Positions 1 through 5,856 of a stretch of 9,230 nt of DNA are shown piece by piece. Every line of letters begins with the position of its first letter. The first letter of the stretch is position 1. The stretch is from NCBI GenBank assembly GCA_964426305.1, contig CAYRPO010000035.1:1-9230 (forward strand). The letters run 5' to 3'. The notes under the pieces were generated by a model. That model did not search any database. It was not told the DNA's origin and was given only the letters and a program-made list of their open reading frames with translations. The DNA comes from CAYRPO01 sp964426305 (lineage in GTDB: Bacteria; Patescibacteriota; Saccharimonadia; Saccharimonadales; CAIOMD01). The position numbers and the translations under genes are program-made.

Positions 1-90
1 GCTGGGCCTTCGGAGGGATACGATCCGCTCGAGGCCCAGCACCCCCACTACAAACAAAAAAGTTTGGTACGCCTTTTTCAAAATGTATAG
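1..90 (+). CDS. C-terminal end of an upstream protein (partial, unidentified)
   Basis: The first plus-strand frame is open from base 1 to a TAG at 88-90. It would encode 29 residues with an ordinary basic C-terminal tail ending in SLVRLFQNV. It lies just before a terminator-like structure, which fits the 3' end of a gene that starts outside the window. The family cannot be recognised from so little. A second frame is also open here, so the coding call is uncertain. Bases 1-9 and 32-40 form a perfect 9-bp inverted repeat, so this stretch might instead belong to a structured RNA. Confidence 0.4.
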   Translation, partial: AGPSEGYDPLEAQHPHYKQKSLVRLFQNV

Positions 91-92
91 AC

Positions 93-166
93 AGCTCCAA
101 CGAGTTCGCCGCGGTGATGCATGTTGCCCCGGGACAGGCTGCTACAGCCCTCGACGGAGCTTTTTT
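93..166 (+). terminator. Branched rho-independent terminator
   Basis: AGCTCC (93-98) pairs with GGAGCT (156-161). After an AA/AC internal loop, CGAG (101-104) pairs with CTCG (150-153). Inside lies GGCTG-CTA-CAGCC (137-149), and GGTGA/TTGCC may form a second arm. A run of six T (161-166) follows the outer stem. Orientation and T-run fit termination of the gene or RNA entering from the left, before the convergent Mur ligase. The branched interior is more elaborate than a simple terminator, so part of it may be a folded 3' RNA. Confidence 0.6.
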
Positions 167-183
167 CGTGCCATAAATGAGTT

Positions 184-1464
184 CTACTGCAGTGTGTCCA
201 AAACTTCGCGGGCGATTTCACGCTCGTCCCATGGCATTTTTTTGTCACCCATGGCACGGTAGTCCTGGTGCCCTATGCCAGCAAGCAGTACAACGTCGCC
301 CGGCTTTGCATCTTTAAAGGCTTGGGTGATTGCCTGATATCTGTCGCCAATTTCCACATACTTTCCTTTTGCTTCGTCCAGACCCTGGCGTACCGCATCG
401 CGTATGGCCTGCGGATCTTCTGAGTAGGTCTCGTCGTCGGTCAGATACACCATATCAGCATGCCGAGCCGCAACCTCGCCCATAAGCGGACGTTTTTTCT
501 TGTCGCGATCACCAGTTGCTCCAAACACAATACGCACCGATCCTTTTGTGACGGCCTGTAACGCAGTGAGCACATTTTGTAGCGCATCTGGTGTGTGCGC
601 ATAATCGACAAGCACACTAAAGCCTTGCCCGGCGTCTACCGATTCCAAACGACCAGGCACCATAGGCAAACTCTTGACGCCCTCCACCACCTGGCTCGAG
701 CTGCAGCCAAATGCCAAACAGGCGCTCACCGCCTGGGCGGCATTGTATACATTGAACTCGCCCACCAAGTGAGTATGTATGTGGATTTTTTGCGCGTTTA
801 CTGCAAGCGCAAAATCTGTGCCAGTCGGCGACAAATGCATGTGCGACAATTTGTTTGTTGCGTTTTTTACACCAACACTTATGACCGGGACCTGCGCAGC
901 CTTGGCAAAATAGTCGTACCACTCGTCGTCGGCATTCAAGACAACATGTTTTGGCGCGTAGTCGGTCAGCAAACGTCGCTTGGCGGCGGCATAGGCATCC
1001 ATGGTGCCGTGGTAATCCAGATGGTCTTGGGTCAAATTGGTCACTACCGCAACCTCGACCGGCACACCCAAGATGCGATATTGGTCGAGCGCGTGACTTG
1101 TCACCTCTAGCACTACCGCGTCTACCCCCACGCCTGCAGCCTTGCGCAAAAACTGCTGTACACTCCAGGCACTTGCCACGGTCATATGTGTTCGATTTGG
1201 CGACTGTACGCCGGCAATTTCGGTAAAGGCGGTACTGTACACTGCCGTCACGTAGCCCGATGTTTTCAAAATCTGATTTACATACGCACAAGTTGTCGTT
1301 TTGCCGTTTGTTCCGGTCACCGCAATGATCCGCATACGCTTGGCCGGATTGCCATGTAGCACAACTGCCGTCCGCGCCTTACCCTGCCGATACCCCTGCT
1401 CTACCGTCCGAAGTGCCTGCTTTGGTATGGCCTTGCGCACCAGTTTTTTTACTTTTGCCTGCAT
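184..1464 (-). CDS. murE: MurE-like Mur ligase lacking the N-terminal UDP-binding domain
   Basis: This is a cytoplasmic ATP-dependent Mur ligase, nearest to MurE, which adds the third stem-peptide residue to UDP-MurNAc-L-Ala-D-Glu. In the 426-residue product the P-loop GTNGKTTT is at 51-58, EVTSHAL near 120-126, and TNLTQDHLDYHGT near 142-154 followed by the lysine (about 162) that is carbamylated in this family. GEFNVYNAAQA is near 236-246, PGRLE and VDYAHTPDA near 270-294, and GDRDKKKRP near 318-326. Only about 48 residues precede the P-loop, whereas MurE usually has about 100, so the uridine-binding domain is missing or minimal. The usual DNPR specificity motif reads DETY before SEDP, and the usual GKGHE reads GIGHQ, so the added amino acid cannot be inferred. 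Two ATGs lie in tandem. I chose the second because AGGAGG sits 6 nt upstream of it and only 3 nt upstream of the first. The gene is divergent from tsaD. Confidence 0.88.
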   Translation of the reverse strand: MQAKVKKLVRKAIPKQALRTVEQGYRQGKARTAVVLHGNPAKRMRIIAVTGTNGKTTTCAYVNQILKTSGYVTAVYSTAFTEIAGVQSPNRTHMTVASAWSVQQFLRKAAGVGVDAVVLEVTSHALDQYRILGVPVEVAVVTNLTQDHLDYHGTMDAYAAAKRRLLTDYAPKHVVLNADDEWYDYFAKAAQVPVISVGVKNATNKLSHMHLSPTGTDFALAVNAQKIHIHTHLVGEFNVYNAAQAVSACLAFGCSSSQVVEGVKSLPMVPGRLESVDAGQGFSVLVDYAHTPDALQNVLTALQAVTKGSVRIVFGATGDRDKKKRPLMGEVAARHADMVYLTDDETYSEDPQAIRDAVRQGLDEAKGKYVEIGDRYQAITQAFKDAKPGDVVLLAGIGHQDYRAMGDKKMPWDEREIAREVLDTLQ

Positions 1465-1470
1465 CATTCG

Positions 1471-1476
1471 CCTCCT
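1471..1476 (-). promoter_or_regulatory. Shine-Dalgarno of the Mur ligase
   Basis: The minus strand reads AGGAGG, then CGA, then ATGATG. Spacing is 3 nt to the first ATG and 6 nt to the second, which favours the second. A TATGCT sequence at 1496-1491 (minus) may be the -10 box, but I see no clear -35. Confidence 0.7.
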
Positions 1477-1579
1477 GATTTGCTACACCTAGCATACAAC
1501 AGTATGAACGCGTCGCTCCGAAGTACTACAAACCCGCCAAAACCAGTTCCAGCGCATTTTCGCGTAAAACATCGAAGAA

Positions 1580-1588
1580 TGGTACAGT
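1580..1588 (+). promoter_or_regulatory. Possible extended -10 of tsaD (leaderless start)
   Basis: TGGTACAGT fits the extended -10 pattern TGnTAnnnT, with the hexamer at 1583-1588. Transcription would begin near 1595, one base before the ATG at 1596. No Shine-Dalgarno sequence precedes that ATG, so a leaderless message would be consistent. No good -35 is visible, hence low confidence. Confidence 0.3.
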
Positions 1589-1595
1589 GGTAGCC

Positions 1596-2840
1596 ATGAA
1601 AATACTCGGGATCGAGAGCAGTTGCGACGAGACATCGGCCAGTGTGGTCGAATTGCTCGACGACGGATCGTGTCGCCTGCACAGCCTGGTTACAGCAAGC
1701 AGCATGGACATACATGCACAGTACGGCGGCGTTGTGCCCGAGGTTGCGGCGCGTAGTCACATAGAGGCCATCAACCCGGTCATTGCCGAGGCACTTGCCT
1801 CGGCCGTATGTAGTAAATCGTATGTAGTAAATCGGACGAATGATTCAATTTCGAAATACGAAATACGAAATACGAAATACGAATCTGATCCATGGGATCA
1901 GATTGATGGCATTGCCGTAACGTATGGCGCTGGTTTGTCGGGAAGTTTGCTGGTCGGCGTATTGGCCGCTCGTACGCTGGCGATTCTGCATGACAAGCCG
2001 CTGTATGGCATCAATCATGTCGAAGGACATGTGTATGCCAACTTCATCACCTCGGCAAGCGAAAAGTTTTCACGTGAAAATTCGCACTTGGTCTTTCCGC
2101 ACAATCCCCCTGCCTTCCCCTGCTTAGCACTTATTGTCAGTGGCGGCCACAGCCAACTAGTATTATTCCGCGGTCATGGCGACTACAGTTTGCTAGGACA
2201 GACCACCGACGATGCCATAGGCGAAGCATTCGACAAAGTTGCAAAAATCACCGGCCTGCCCTACCCTGGCGGCCCACATGTCGCCAAAGCAGCGGAAGCT
2301 GGTGATCCGTTTTCGATTGCATTGCCAAAACCCAAAGTGCCTGGTCGCTACGATTTTAGCTATTCTGGGCTCAAAACAGCCGTTCTACGGGCCGCTCAGG
2401 CCTTAGTTGGTTCAGATTACCACTTGCCCAGTACCGAGCTGCCACAGCGCCTCCAGGAGGCTCAGAAGGCCAACATTGCAGCCAGCTTCCAGCGCATTGC
2501 TGTCGAAATGGTCGTAGACAAGACATTGCAAGCCTACAACGAGTTTCAGCCCGCCAGTGTCGTGATCGCTGGCGGCGTAGCTGCGAACAAAGAGTTACGG
2601 CGGCAGCTTACTGATCGCCTGCCCTTGGCCATCGAATACGCCCCCATGGCACTCTGCACCGACAACGGCGCTATGATTGCCGCCCTGGGCTGCTACAAGG
2701 CATCGCTCAGCGATGCAGCAGTTCGTACATCGCACACACCGGATCACGACGAAGCATCTCTTTCGAAATACGACATACGAAATACGACATACGAGTCTGA
2801 CCCATATACACTTGCCATTAACCCAAATCTTAAGATGTAG
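1596..2840 (+). CDS. tsaD: tRNA N6-adenosine threonylcarbamoyltransferase TsaD, with insertions
   Basis: TsaD transfers the threonylcarbamoyl group from threonylcarbamoyl-AMP to A37 of tRNAs reading ANN codons, working in the cytoplasm with TsaB and TsaE. The product has the family N-terminus MKILGIESSCDETSAS, then QYGGVVPEVAARSH, and the metal-binding HVEGH (about 141-145). SGGHSQL (182-188), DDAIGEAFDKVAK, SYSGLKTA, AGGVAANKELR and CTDNGAM (metal-ligand Asp about 356) follow. ATG 1596 fits the family start better than an in-frame GTG three codons upstream. At 414 residues it exceeds the usual 330-350. Extra sequence sits near residues 71-100 (doubled 14-mer and heptamer repeat), about 150-168 (containing FSREN, encoded by a parS-like palindrome) and in the C-terminal tail from about 370 (second heptamer copy). 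All catalytic motifs remain, so the protein is probably active and the inserts lie in loops. Confidence 0.95.
   Translation: MKILGIESSCDETSASVVELLDDGSCRLHSLVTASSMDIHAQYGGVVPEVAARSHIEAINPVIAEALASAVCSKSYVVNRTNDSISKYEIRNTKYESDPWDQIDGIAVTYGAGLSGSLLVGVLAARTLAILHDKPLYGINHVEGHVYANFITSASEKFSRENSHLVFPHNPPAFPCLALIVSGGHSQLVLFRGHGDYSLLGQTTDDAIGEAFDKVAKITGLPYPGGPHVAKAAEAGDPFSIALPKPKVPGRYDFSYSGLKTAVLRAAQALVGSDYHLPSTELPQRLQEAQKANIAASFQRIAVEMVVDKTLQAYNEFQPASVVIAGGVAANKELRRQLTDRLPLAIEYAPMALCTDNGAMIAALGCYKASLSDAAVRTSHTPDHDEASLSKYDIRNTTYESDPYTLAINPNLKM
1806..1833 (+). repeat. Tandem duplication of a 14-bp unit inside tsaD
   Basis: GTATGTAGTAAATC occurs twice, head to tail, at 1806-1819 and 1820-1833. Because 14 is not a multiple of three, the copies are read in different phases, giving VCSKSYVVNR. 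A third identical copy would be read as GT ATG TAG and create a stop. It adjoins the heptamer-repeat insert. Confidence 0.9.
1849..1891 (+). repeat. Heptamer-repeat insert in tsaD, copy 1
   Basis: Four perfect copies of CGAAATA run from 1852 to 1879, preceded by TTT and followed by CGAATCTGATCC. The reading is SKYEIRNTKYESDPW. A related sequence occurs at 2761-2803 in the same reading phase. The heptamer contains no stop codon in any of the six frames. Confidence 0.9.
1882..1904. repeat. Perfect 10-bp inverted repeat at the end of the copy-1 insert
   Basis: AATCTGATCC (1882-1891) and GGATCAGATT (1895-1904) are exact reverse complements separated by ATG. The sequence lies at the downstream edge of the inserted segment of tsaD. 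It could be the trace of an insertion or a hairpin in the message. Confidence 0.85.
2067..2080. promoter_or_regulatory. parS-like palindrome in tsaD
   Basis: TTTTCACGTGAAAA is a perfect 14-bp palindrome whose core TTTCACGTGAAA matches the centre of the parS consensus TGTTTCACGTGAAACA, the binding site of ParB/Spo0J. It encodes FSREN within a segment that is longer than in typical TsaD proteins. The 12-mer TTTTCACGTGAA recurs in the valS leader and in valS. Confidence 0.5.
2700..2716. repeat. 17-bp palindrome in the tsaD tail
   Basis: GCATCGCT and AGCGATGC flank a single C. It begins the C-terminal extension of TsaD, just after the conserved ALGCYKA region, and lies about 45 bp before the second heptamer insert. 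It may mark the boundary of inserted DNA, or be chance. Confidence 0.45.
2761..2803 (+). repeat. Heptamer-repeat insert in tsaD, copy 2
   Basis: The units CGAAATA, CGACATA, CGAAATA and CGACATA run from 2764 to 2791, preceded by TTT and followed by CGAGTCTGACCC. The segment aligns with copy 1 over 43 bases with four substitutions: two in the heptamers and two in the flank. It is read in the same phase, giving SKYDIRNTTYESDPY. The gene resumes family-like sequence with LAINPNLKM to the stop. Confidence 0.9.
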
Positions 2841-3253
2841 GCTTTTCAAAAAACTCTTTTGTAACCCCGTCAATACTAGCCCGTGCGCCAATAACTAATT
2901 GCTTCGCTATCTCGGGNNNNNNNNNNNNNNNNNNNNNNNNNNNNNNNNNNNNNNNNNNNNNNNNNNNNNNNNNNNNNNNNNNNNNNNNNNNNNNNNNNNN
3001 NNNNNNNNNNNNNNNNTAACTCCTTGCTCACAAGCGATCCGGCCGCAACAAAGGGGCGCATGTGCTCGTCAAATGATATAGCGTCACACGGTACGCCGGT
3101 GGGGGCTGTAGCTCTTGGCCAAACACTCAGTTCGGAGCCATAGGCACACACTACTTCGTAGCATTGCATGGCAATCTCATCTATCTCGGCGACCAGGAGC
3201 GGATCGAGTTCAAGAGGGCATGGATTTTCTGATGCACGATACTGATCAGCCAT
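2830..3253 (-). CDS. Hypothetical protein, interrupted by an assembly gap
   Basis: I do not recognise this protein. The N-terminal piece (79 codons, 3253-3017) starts MADQYRASENP and is acidic, with AEIDEIAMQCYEVVCAYGSE suggesting a helix. The C-terminal piece (2916-2830) reads PEIAKQLVIGARASIDGVTK and ends FFEKPTS then TAA. Both pieces sit on codon boundaries at the gap, so the missing DNA should be a multiple of three, which 100 N is not; the gap length is a placeholder. Read literally, the N run puts the C-terminal side in the wrong frame. The ATG at 3253 has an AGAGG Shine-Dalgarno sequence 8 nt upstream. The gene overlaps the tsaD tail by 11 bp and is divergent from valS. No membrane segment or signal peptide is visible in the known parts. 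Confidence 0.65.
2917..3016. other. Assembly gap (100 N)
   Basis: A run of exactly 100 N lies inside the small minus-strand gene. The flanking reading frames require a missing length divisible by three, so the true size is not 100. Confidence 0.98.
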
Positions 3254-3265
3254 TTTGCGTACCTC

Positions 3266-3274
3266 TGATATAAT
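3266..3274 (+). promoter_or_regulatory. Extended -10 promoter of valS
   Basis: TGATATAAT is a perfect extended -10 (TGn plus TATAAT at 3269-3274). No convincing -35 lies 17 bp upstream, as often seen for extended -10 promoters. Transcription would start near 3281, giving a leader of about 68 nt that contains the parS-like palindrome. Confidence 0.5.
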
Positions 3275-3279
3275 GGGTT

Positions 3280-3308
3280 ACAATACAAGGAAGATACAAT
3301 AAAGTAAA
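3280..3308 (-). promoter_or_regulatory. Possible promoter of the small minus-strand gene
   Basis: On the minus strand, TTTACT (3308-3303) and TATTGT (3285-3280) are 17 bp apart, each matching 4 of 6 consensus bases. The start would be near 3273, about 20 nt before the ATG. It overlaps the start region of the divergent valS promoter. Confidence 0.35.
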
Positions 3309-3317
3309 GAGGCGATG

Positions 3318-3333
3318 GTTTTCACGTGAAAAC
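3318..3333. promoter_or_regulatory. parS-like palindrome in the valS leader
   Basis: GTTTTCACGTGAAAAC is a perfect 16-bp palindrome between the predicted valS promoter and its ATG. Its 12-bp centre equals that of the parS consensus. It is the longest of the three related sites and the only non-coding one. A four-codon reading frame ATG GTT TTC ACG TGA (3315-3329), preceded by AGAGG, overlaps it; I do not call that a gene. Confidence 0.55.
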
Positions 3334-3348
3334 TTCAGCGGGGAACTC

Positions 3349-5751
3349 ATGAAATTAGCAAAAGCGTACGAGCCAAATCTATACGAACAAGACATATATG
3401 CTATGTGGGAAAAAAGCGGGGCATTTCAGCCAAAAGTCGCCAAACCTTCCGACAGCATCAGCATGACCTTGCCACCCCCCAACGCCAACGCCAACTTGCA
3501 CATGGGACACGCGCTCGACTTTAGCCTGAAGGACGTTGTTGCCCGCTATCAACGCCAACAGGGTAAAAGTGTCCTGATGCTACCTGGCGCCGACCATGCC
3601 GGCTTCGAAACATGGGTCGTCTACGAAAAAAAATTGACTGCCGAAGGAAAAAGCCGTTTTGACTTTTCACGTGAAGTTTTGTACCAACAGGTGTGGGATT
3701 TTGTTGCCCTTAACAGGGGTAACATGGAAAACCAGGTGCGACGCTTTGGCGTCAGCTGCGACTGGACACGCAGCACATTTACACTCGACGAAAACATCGT
3801 GACACGCGCCTATGCTACCTTTAAAAAGATGTGGGACGATGGGCTTATTTACAGAGGTGAGCGACTAGTCAACTACTGCACGACCCACCGCACCAGCTTT
3901 GCCGACATCGAAGTCGACTACGAAGACCGCACCACACCGCTGTACTACCTCAAGTACGGGCCATTCGAACTCGCTACTACTCGGCCAGAAACCAAATTCG
4001 GCGACACCGCCGTAGCAGTCCACCCCGACGACGAACGATACAAAGACCTGGTCGGAAAGGTACTGACTGTCGAGGGCGTCAACGGGCCATTCAAAGTACA
4101 AGTTGTCGCCGACGACATGGTAGACCGCGAATTTGGCACAGGGGTCGTCAAGATCACTCCNNNNNNNNNNNNNNNNNNNNNNNNNNNNNNNNNNNNNNNN
4201 NNNNNNNNNNNNNNNNNNNNNNNNNNNNNNNNNNNNNNNNNNNNNNNNNNNNNNNNNNNNGTCGACATGCAACCACTCGCCAAAAAGGCGATTGCCACAC
4301 TCAAAAAAGACAAGATCAGTTTTTACCCAAGCACCAAGCGAGACGAACTGATCGCCTACCTCGAAGGGTTGCGCGACTGGAACATTAGCCGTCAGATCGC
4401 TTGGGGCATACCGATTCCGGCATTTCAAAACGTCGACGACGAAGACGACTGGATCTATGACGAACGCGTAAGCGAAGAGATCTTGACCATTGGCGGAAAA
4501 ACCTACCGTCGCGACCCCGACGTGTTCGACACGTGGTGGAGTAGCTCGCAATGGCCTTACGCCACACTCAACTGGCCAGACAGTGATGACGCCAAGCAAT
4601 TCTACCCAACCAGCCTTATGGAAACCGGTACCGATCTGCTGCGCCAATGGGTCAGCCGCATGATCAACATGGGCCTGTACGTAACGGGCGAAGTGCCCTT
4701 CAAAGAAGTCTATTTTCATGGCATGGTCACCGACGAACATGGTGCCAAGATGAGTAAAAGCAAGGGTAATGTACTGAACCCCATTGACCTTATGGACCAG
4801 TACGGCAGCGACGCCGTTCGAATCGGCCTTATGACCGGTACCACTGCTGGCAATAACCAGCCATTTACCGTCGCCAAGGTCGTGGGTGGTCGTAATTTCT
4901 GTAACAAGCTCTGGAACATTGCCCGCTACATAGAATCGATCCTGGGCGAAGACTACGTACCAAGTGACAACATTGTACCGCAAAGCCTGGCCGATCACTG
5001 GGTACTGCAGCAACTTGCAGCTGCCCAAGACAGTATCGACGCCAGCCTGGCCAGTTATCGCATCGGCGAAGCATTCGACACGGTATATCACACCGTATGG
5101 GACGACGTTGCCGACTGGTATATCGAGGCAAACAAACTGGGCGCCAACAAAGACATGATGGCCTATGCACTCGACACGGTCCTAAAGCTTACGCACCCAT
5201 TTGCGCCTTTTGTGACCGAAACTATATGGCAAACGCTTGGCTGGACAGGTGACGAGCTGCTGTGCAACCAATCCAAGGCATCGCCCCTAGACTTCGATCG
5301 CAAAAAAGCCGCCGCATTTGTCGACATCCAGAACATTGTTACCGAAATCCGCTACATTACGACCGCGCTTGATGTGCGCCAGCCCAGTCTATATTTCACG
5401 AACGAACCATTTTTGGCCGAAGCAGCACCGTTGCTCAAAAAACTTGCCAAACTGGCCAATGTCGCCGAAGTCGAGTCGGGCAGGGGAATGCATTTAACTC
5501 AAACCAAATTGAATTGCTGGCTCGACATCGACCTGAACACCGCCAAACACTACGTCGAAAAGCTACGAGTAGACCACAAAGCCAAGCAGGCAAGTATCGA
5601 TCACCTTCAAGCACGCCTCGACAACAAGGGATATACCGCCAAGGCACCGAAGGCCGTCGTTCAGGCTACTCGCGACCAACTTGCCGAAGAAAAAACCTTG
5701 TTAGCCAAGCTCGAATCCGAGCTGGAACGCTTCGAAACCCACCAAAAATAG
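3349..5751 (+). CDS. valS: Valyl-tRNA synthetase, interrupted by an assembly gap
   Basis: ValS charges tRNA-Val with valine and edits misactivated threonine, in the cytoplasm. The class I signature PNANANLHMGHALD (HMGH at 51-54) and GAKMSKSKGN (about residue 467) form the ATP site. TTRPET (210-215) begins the editing domain, and DTWWSSSQWP near 394 and WVSRMINMGLYVTG belong to the catalytic core. The anticodon-binding region follows, and a short charged coiled coil at the C-terminus (about 735-800) matches the ValS tRNA arm. The gap falls just after GTGVVKITP and before VDMQPLAKKA. In B. subtilis ValS, recalled from memory, about 85 residues lie between these points against 33 codons of N, so the real protein is probably about 850 residues. 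The missing part includes the editing-domain aspartate (TPAHD). A GGGGA sequence 4 nt before ATG 3349 may serve as a weak Shine-Dalgarno sequence. Confidence 0.96.
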   Translation: MKLAKAYEPNLYEQDIYAMWEKSGAFQPKVAKPSDSISMTLPPPNANANLHMGHALDFSLKDVVARYQRQQGKSVLMLPGADHAGFETWVVYEKKLTAEGKSRFDFSREVLYQQVWDFVALNRGNMENQVRRFGVSCDWTRSTFTLDENIVTRAYATFKKMWDDGLIYRGERLVNYCTTHRTSFADIEVDYEDRTTPLYYLKYGPFELATTRPETKFGDTAVAVHPDDERYKDLVGKVLTVEGVNGPFKVQVVADDMVDREFGTGVVKITXXXXXXXXXXXXXXXXXXXXXXXXXXXXXXXXXXVDMQPLAKKAIATLKKDKISFYPSTKRDELIAYLEGLRDWNISRQIAWGIPIPAFQNVDDEDDWIYDERVSEEILTIGGKTYRRDPDVFDTWWSSSQWPYATLNWPDSDDAKQFYPTSLMETGTDLLRQWVSRMINMGLYVTGEVPFKEVYFHGMVTDEHGAKMSKSKGNVLNPIDLMDQYGSDAVRIGLMTGTTAGNNQPFTVAKVVGGRNFCNKLWNIARYIESILGEDYVPSDNIVPQSLADHWVLQQLAAAQDSIDASLASYRIGEAFDTVYHTVWDDVADWYIEANKLGANKDMMAYALDTVLKLTHPFAPFVTETIWQTLGWTGDELLCNQSKASPLDFDRKKAAAFVDIQNIVTEIRYITTALDVRQPSLYFTNEPFLAEAAPLLKKLAKLANVAEVESGRGMHLTQTKLNCWLDIDLNTAKHYVEKLRVDHKAKQASIDHLQARLDNKGYTAKAPKAVVQATRDQLAEEKTLLAKLESELERFETHQK
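3664..3675. promoter_or_regulatory. parS-like palindrome inside valS
   Basis: TTTTCACGTGAA contains the 10-bp palindrome TTCACGTGAA. It encodes FSRE at residues 106-109, where ValS proteins have a family-like Arg-Glu, so here the site uses native codons rather than inserted sequence. It is centred 345 bp from the leader site. Confidence 0.4.
4161..4260. other. Assembly gap (100 N) in valS
   Basis: A run of exactly 100 N. The frame on both sides needs a missing length of 3n+1, which 100 happens to satisfy. Comparison with other ValS proteins suggests roughly 255 bases are really missing. Confidence 0.98.
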
Positions 5752-5762
5752 CCAACGCGGTA

Positions 5763-5791
5763 TTGCTTTTTGCATATAAATAGTATATAAT
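5763..5791 (+). promoter_or_regulatory. Promoter of the small membrane protein gene
   Basis: TTGCTT (5763-5768) and a perfect TATAAT (5786-5791) are 17 bp apart, in an AT-rich patch just after valS. The start would be near 5798, giving a leader of about 60 nt. Confidence 0.65.
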
Positions 5792-5806
5792 ACATTTCAT
5801 CGTTCC

Positions 5807-5855
5807 TAGATGCTGCATGGTGCAGATTACCATCTACGATCACCCAAGGAGGTGA
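5807..5855 (+). promoter_or_regulatory. Folded leader with masked Shine-Dalgarno
   Basis: TAGATG-CTGCA (5807-5817) pairs with TGCAG (5821-5825) and CATCTA (5831-5836), with a TGG loop and an ATTAC bulge. TCACC (5840-5844) then pairs with GGTGA (5851-5855). That helix covers part of AAGGAGGTGA (5846-5855), a full anti-SD complement, leaving AAGGA in the loop. The fold could tune translation of the next gene. I recognise no riboswitch class. Confidence 0.4.
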
Positions 5856-5856
5856 A

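Noticed and set aside
93..161. A tRNA suggested by the closing stem and clover-like fold
   Set aside because: It has no T-loop GTTCRA, no plausible anticodon arm and ends in a T-run, so terminator is the better reading.
595..1291. Open frames overlapping the Mur ligase on both strands
   Set aside because: They are shadows of a well-supported Mur ligase and lack coherent protein features.
1849..1891. CRISPR-like array
   Set aside because: The units are 7 bp, contiguous without spacers, and inside a coding gene.
3315..3329. Four-codon leader peptide MVFT before valS
   Set aside because: It has a ribosome-site-like AGAGG, but one Val codon is not an attenuation signal and the bases are explained by the palindrome.
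3865..5091. Long minus-strand open frame (about 400 codons) opposite valS
   Set aside because: It is antisense to clear ValS motifs, spans the N gap and has no family features; it follows from valS codon bias.
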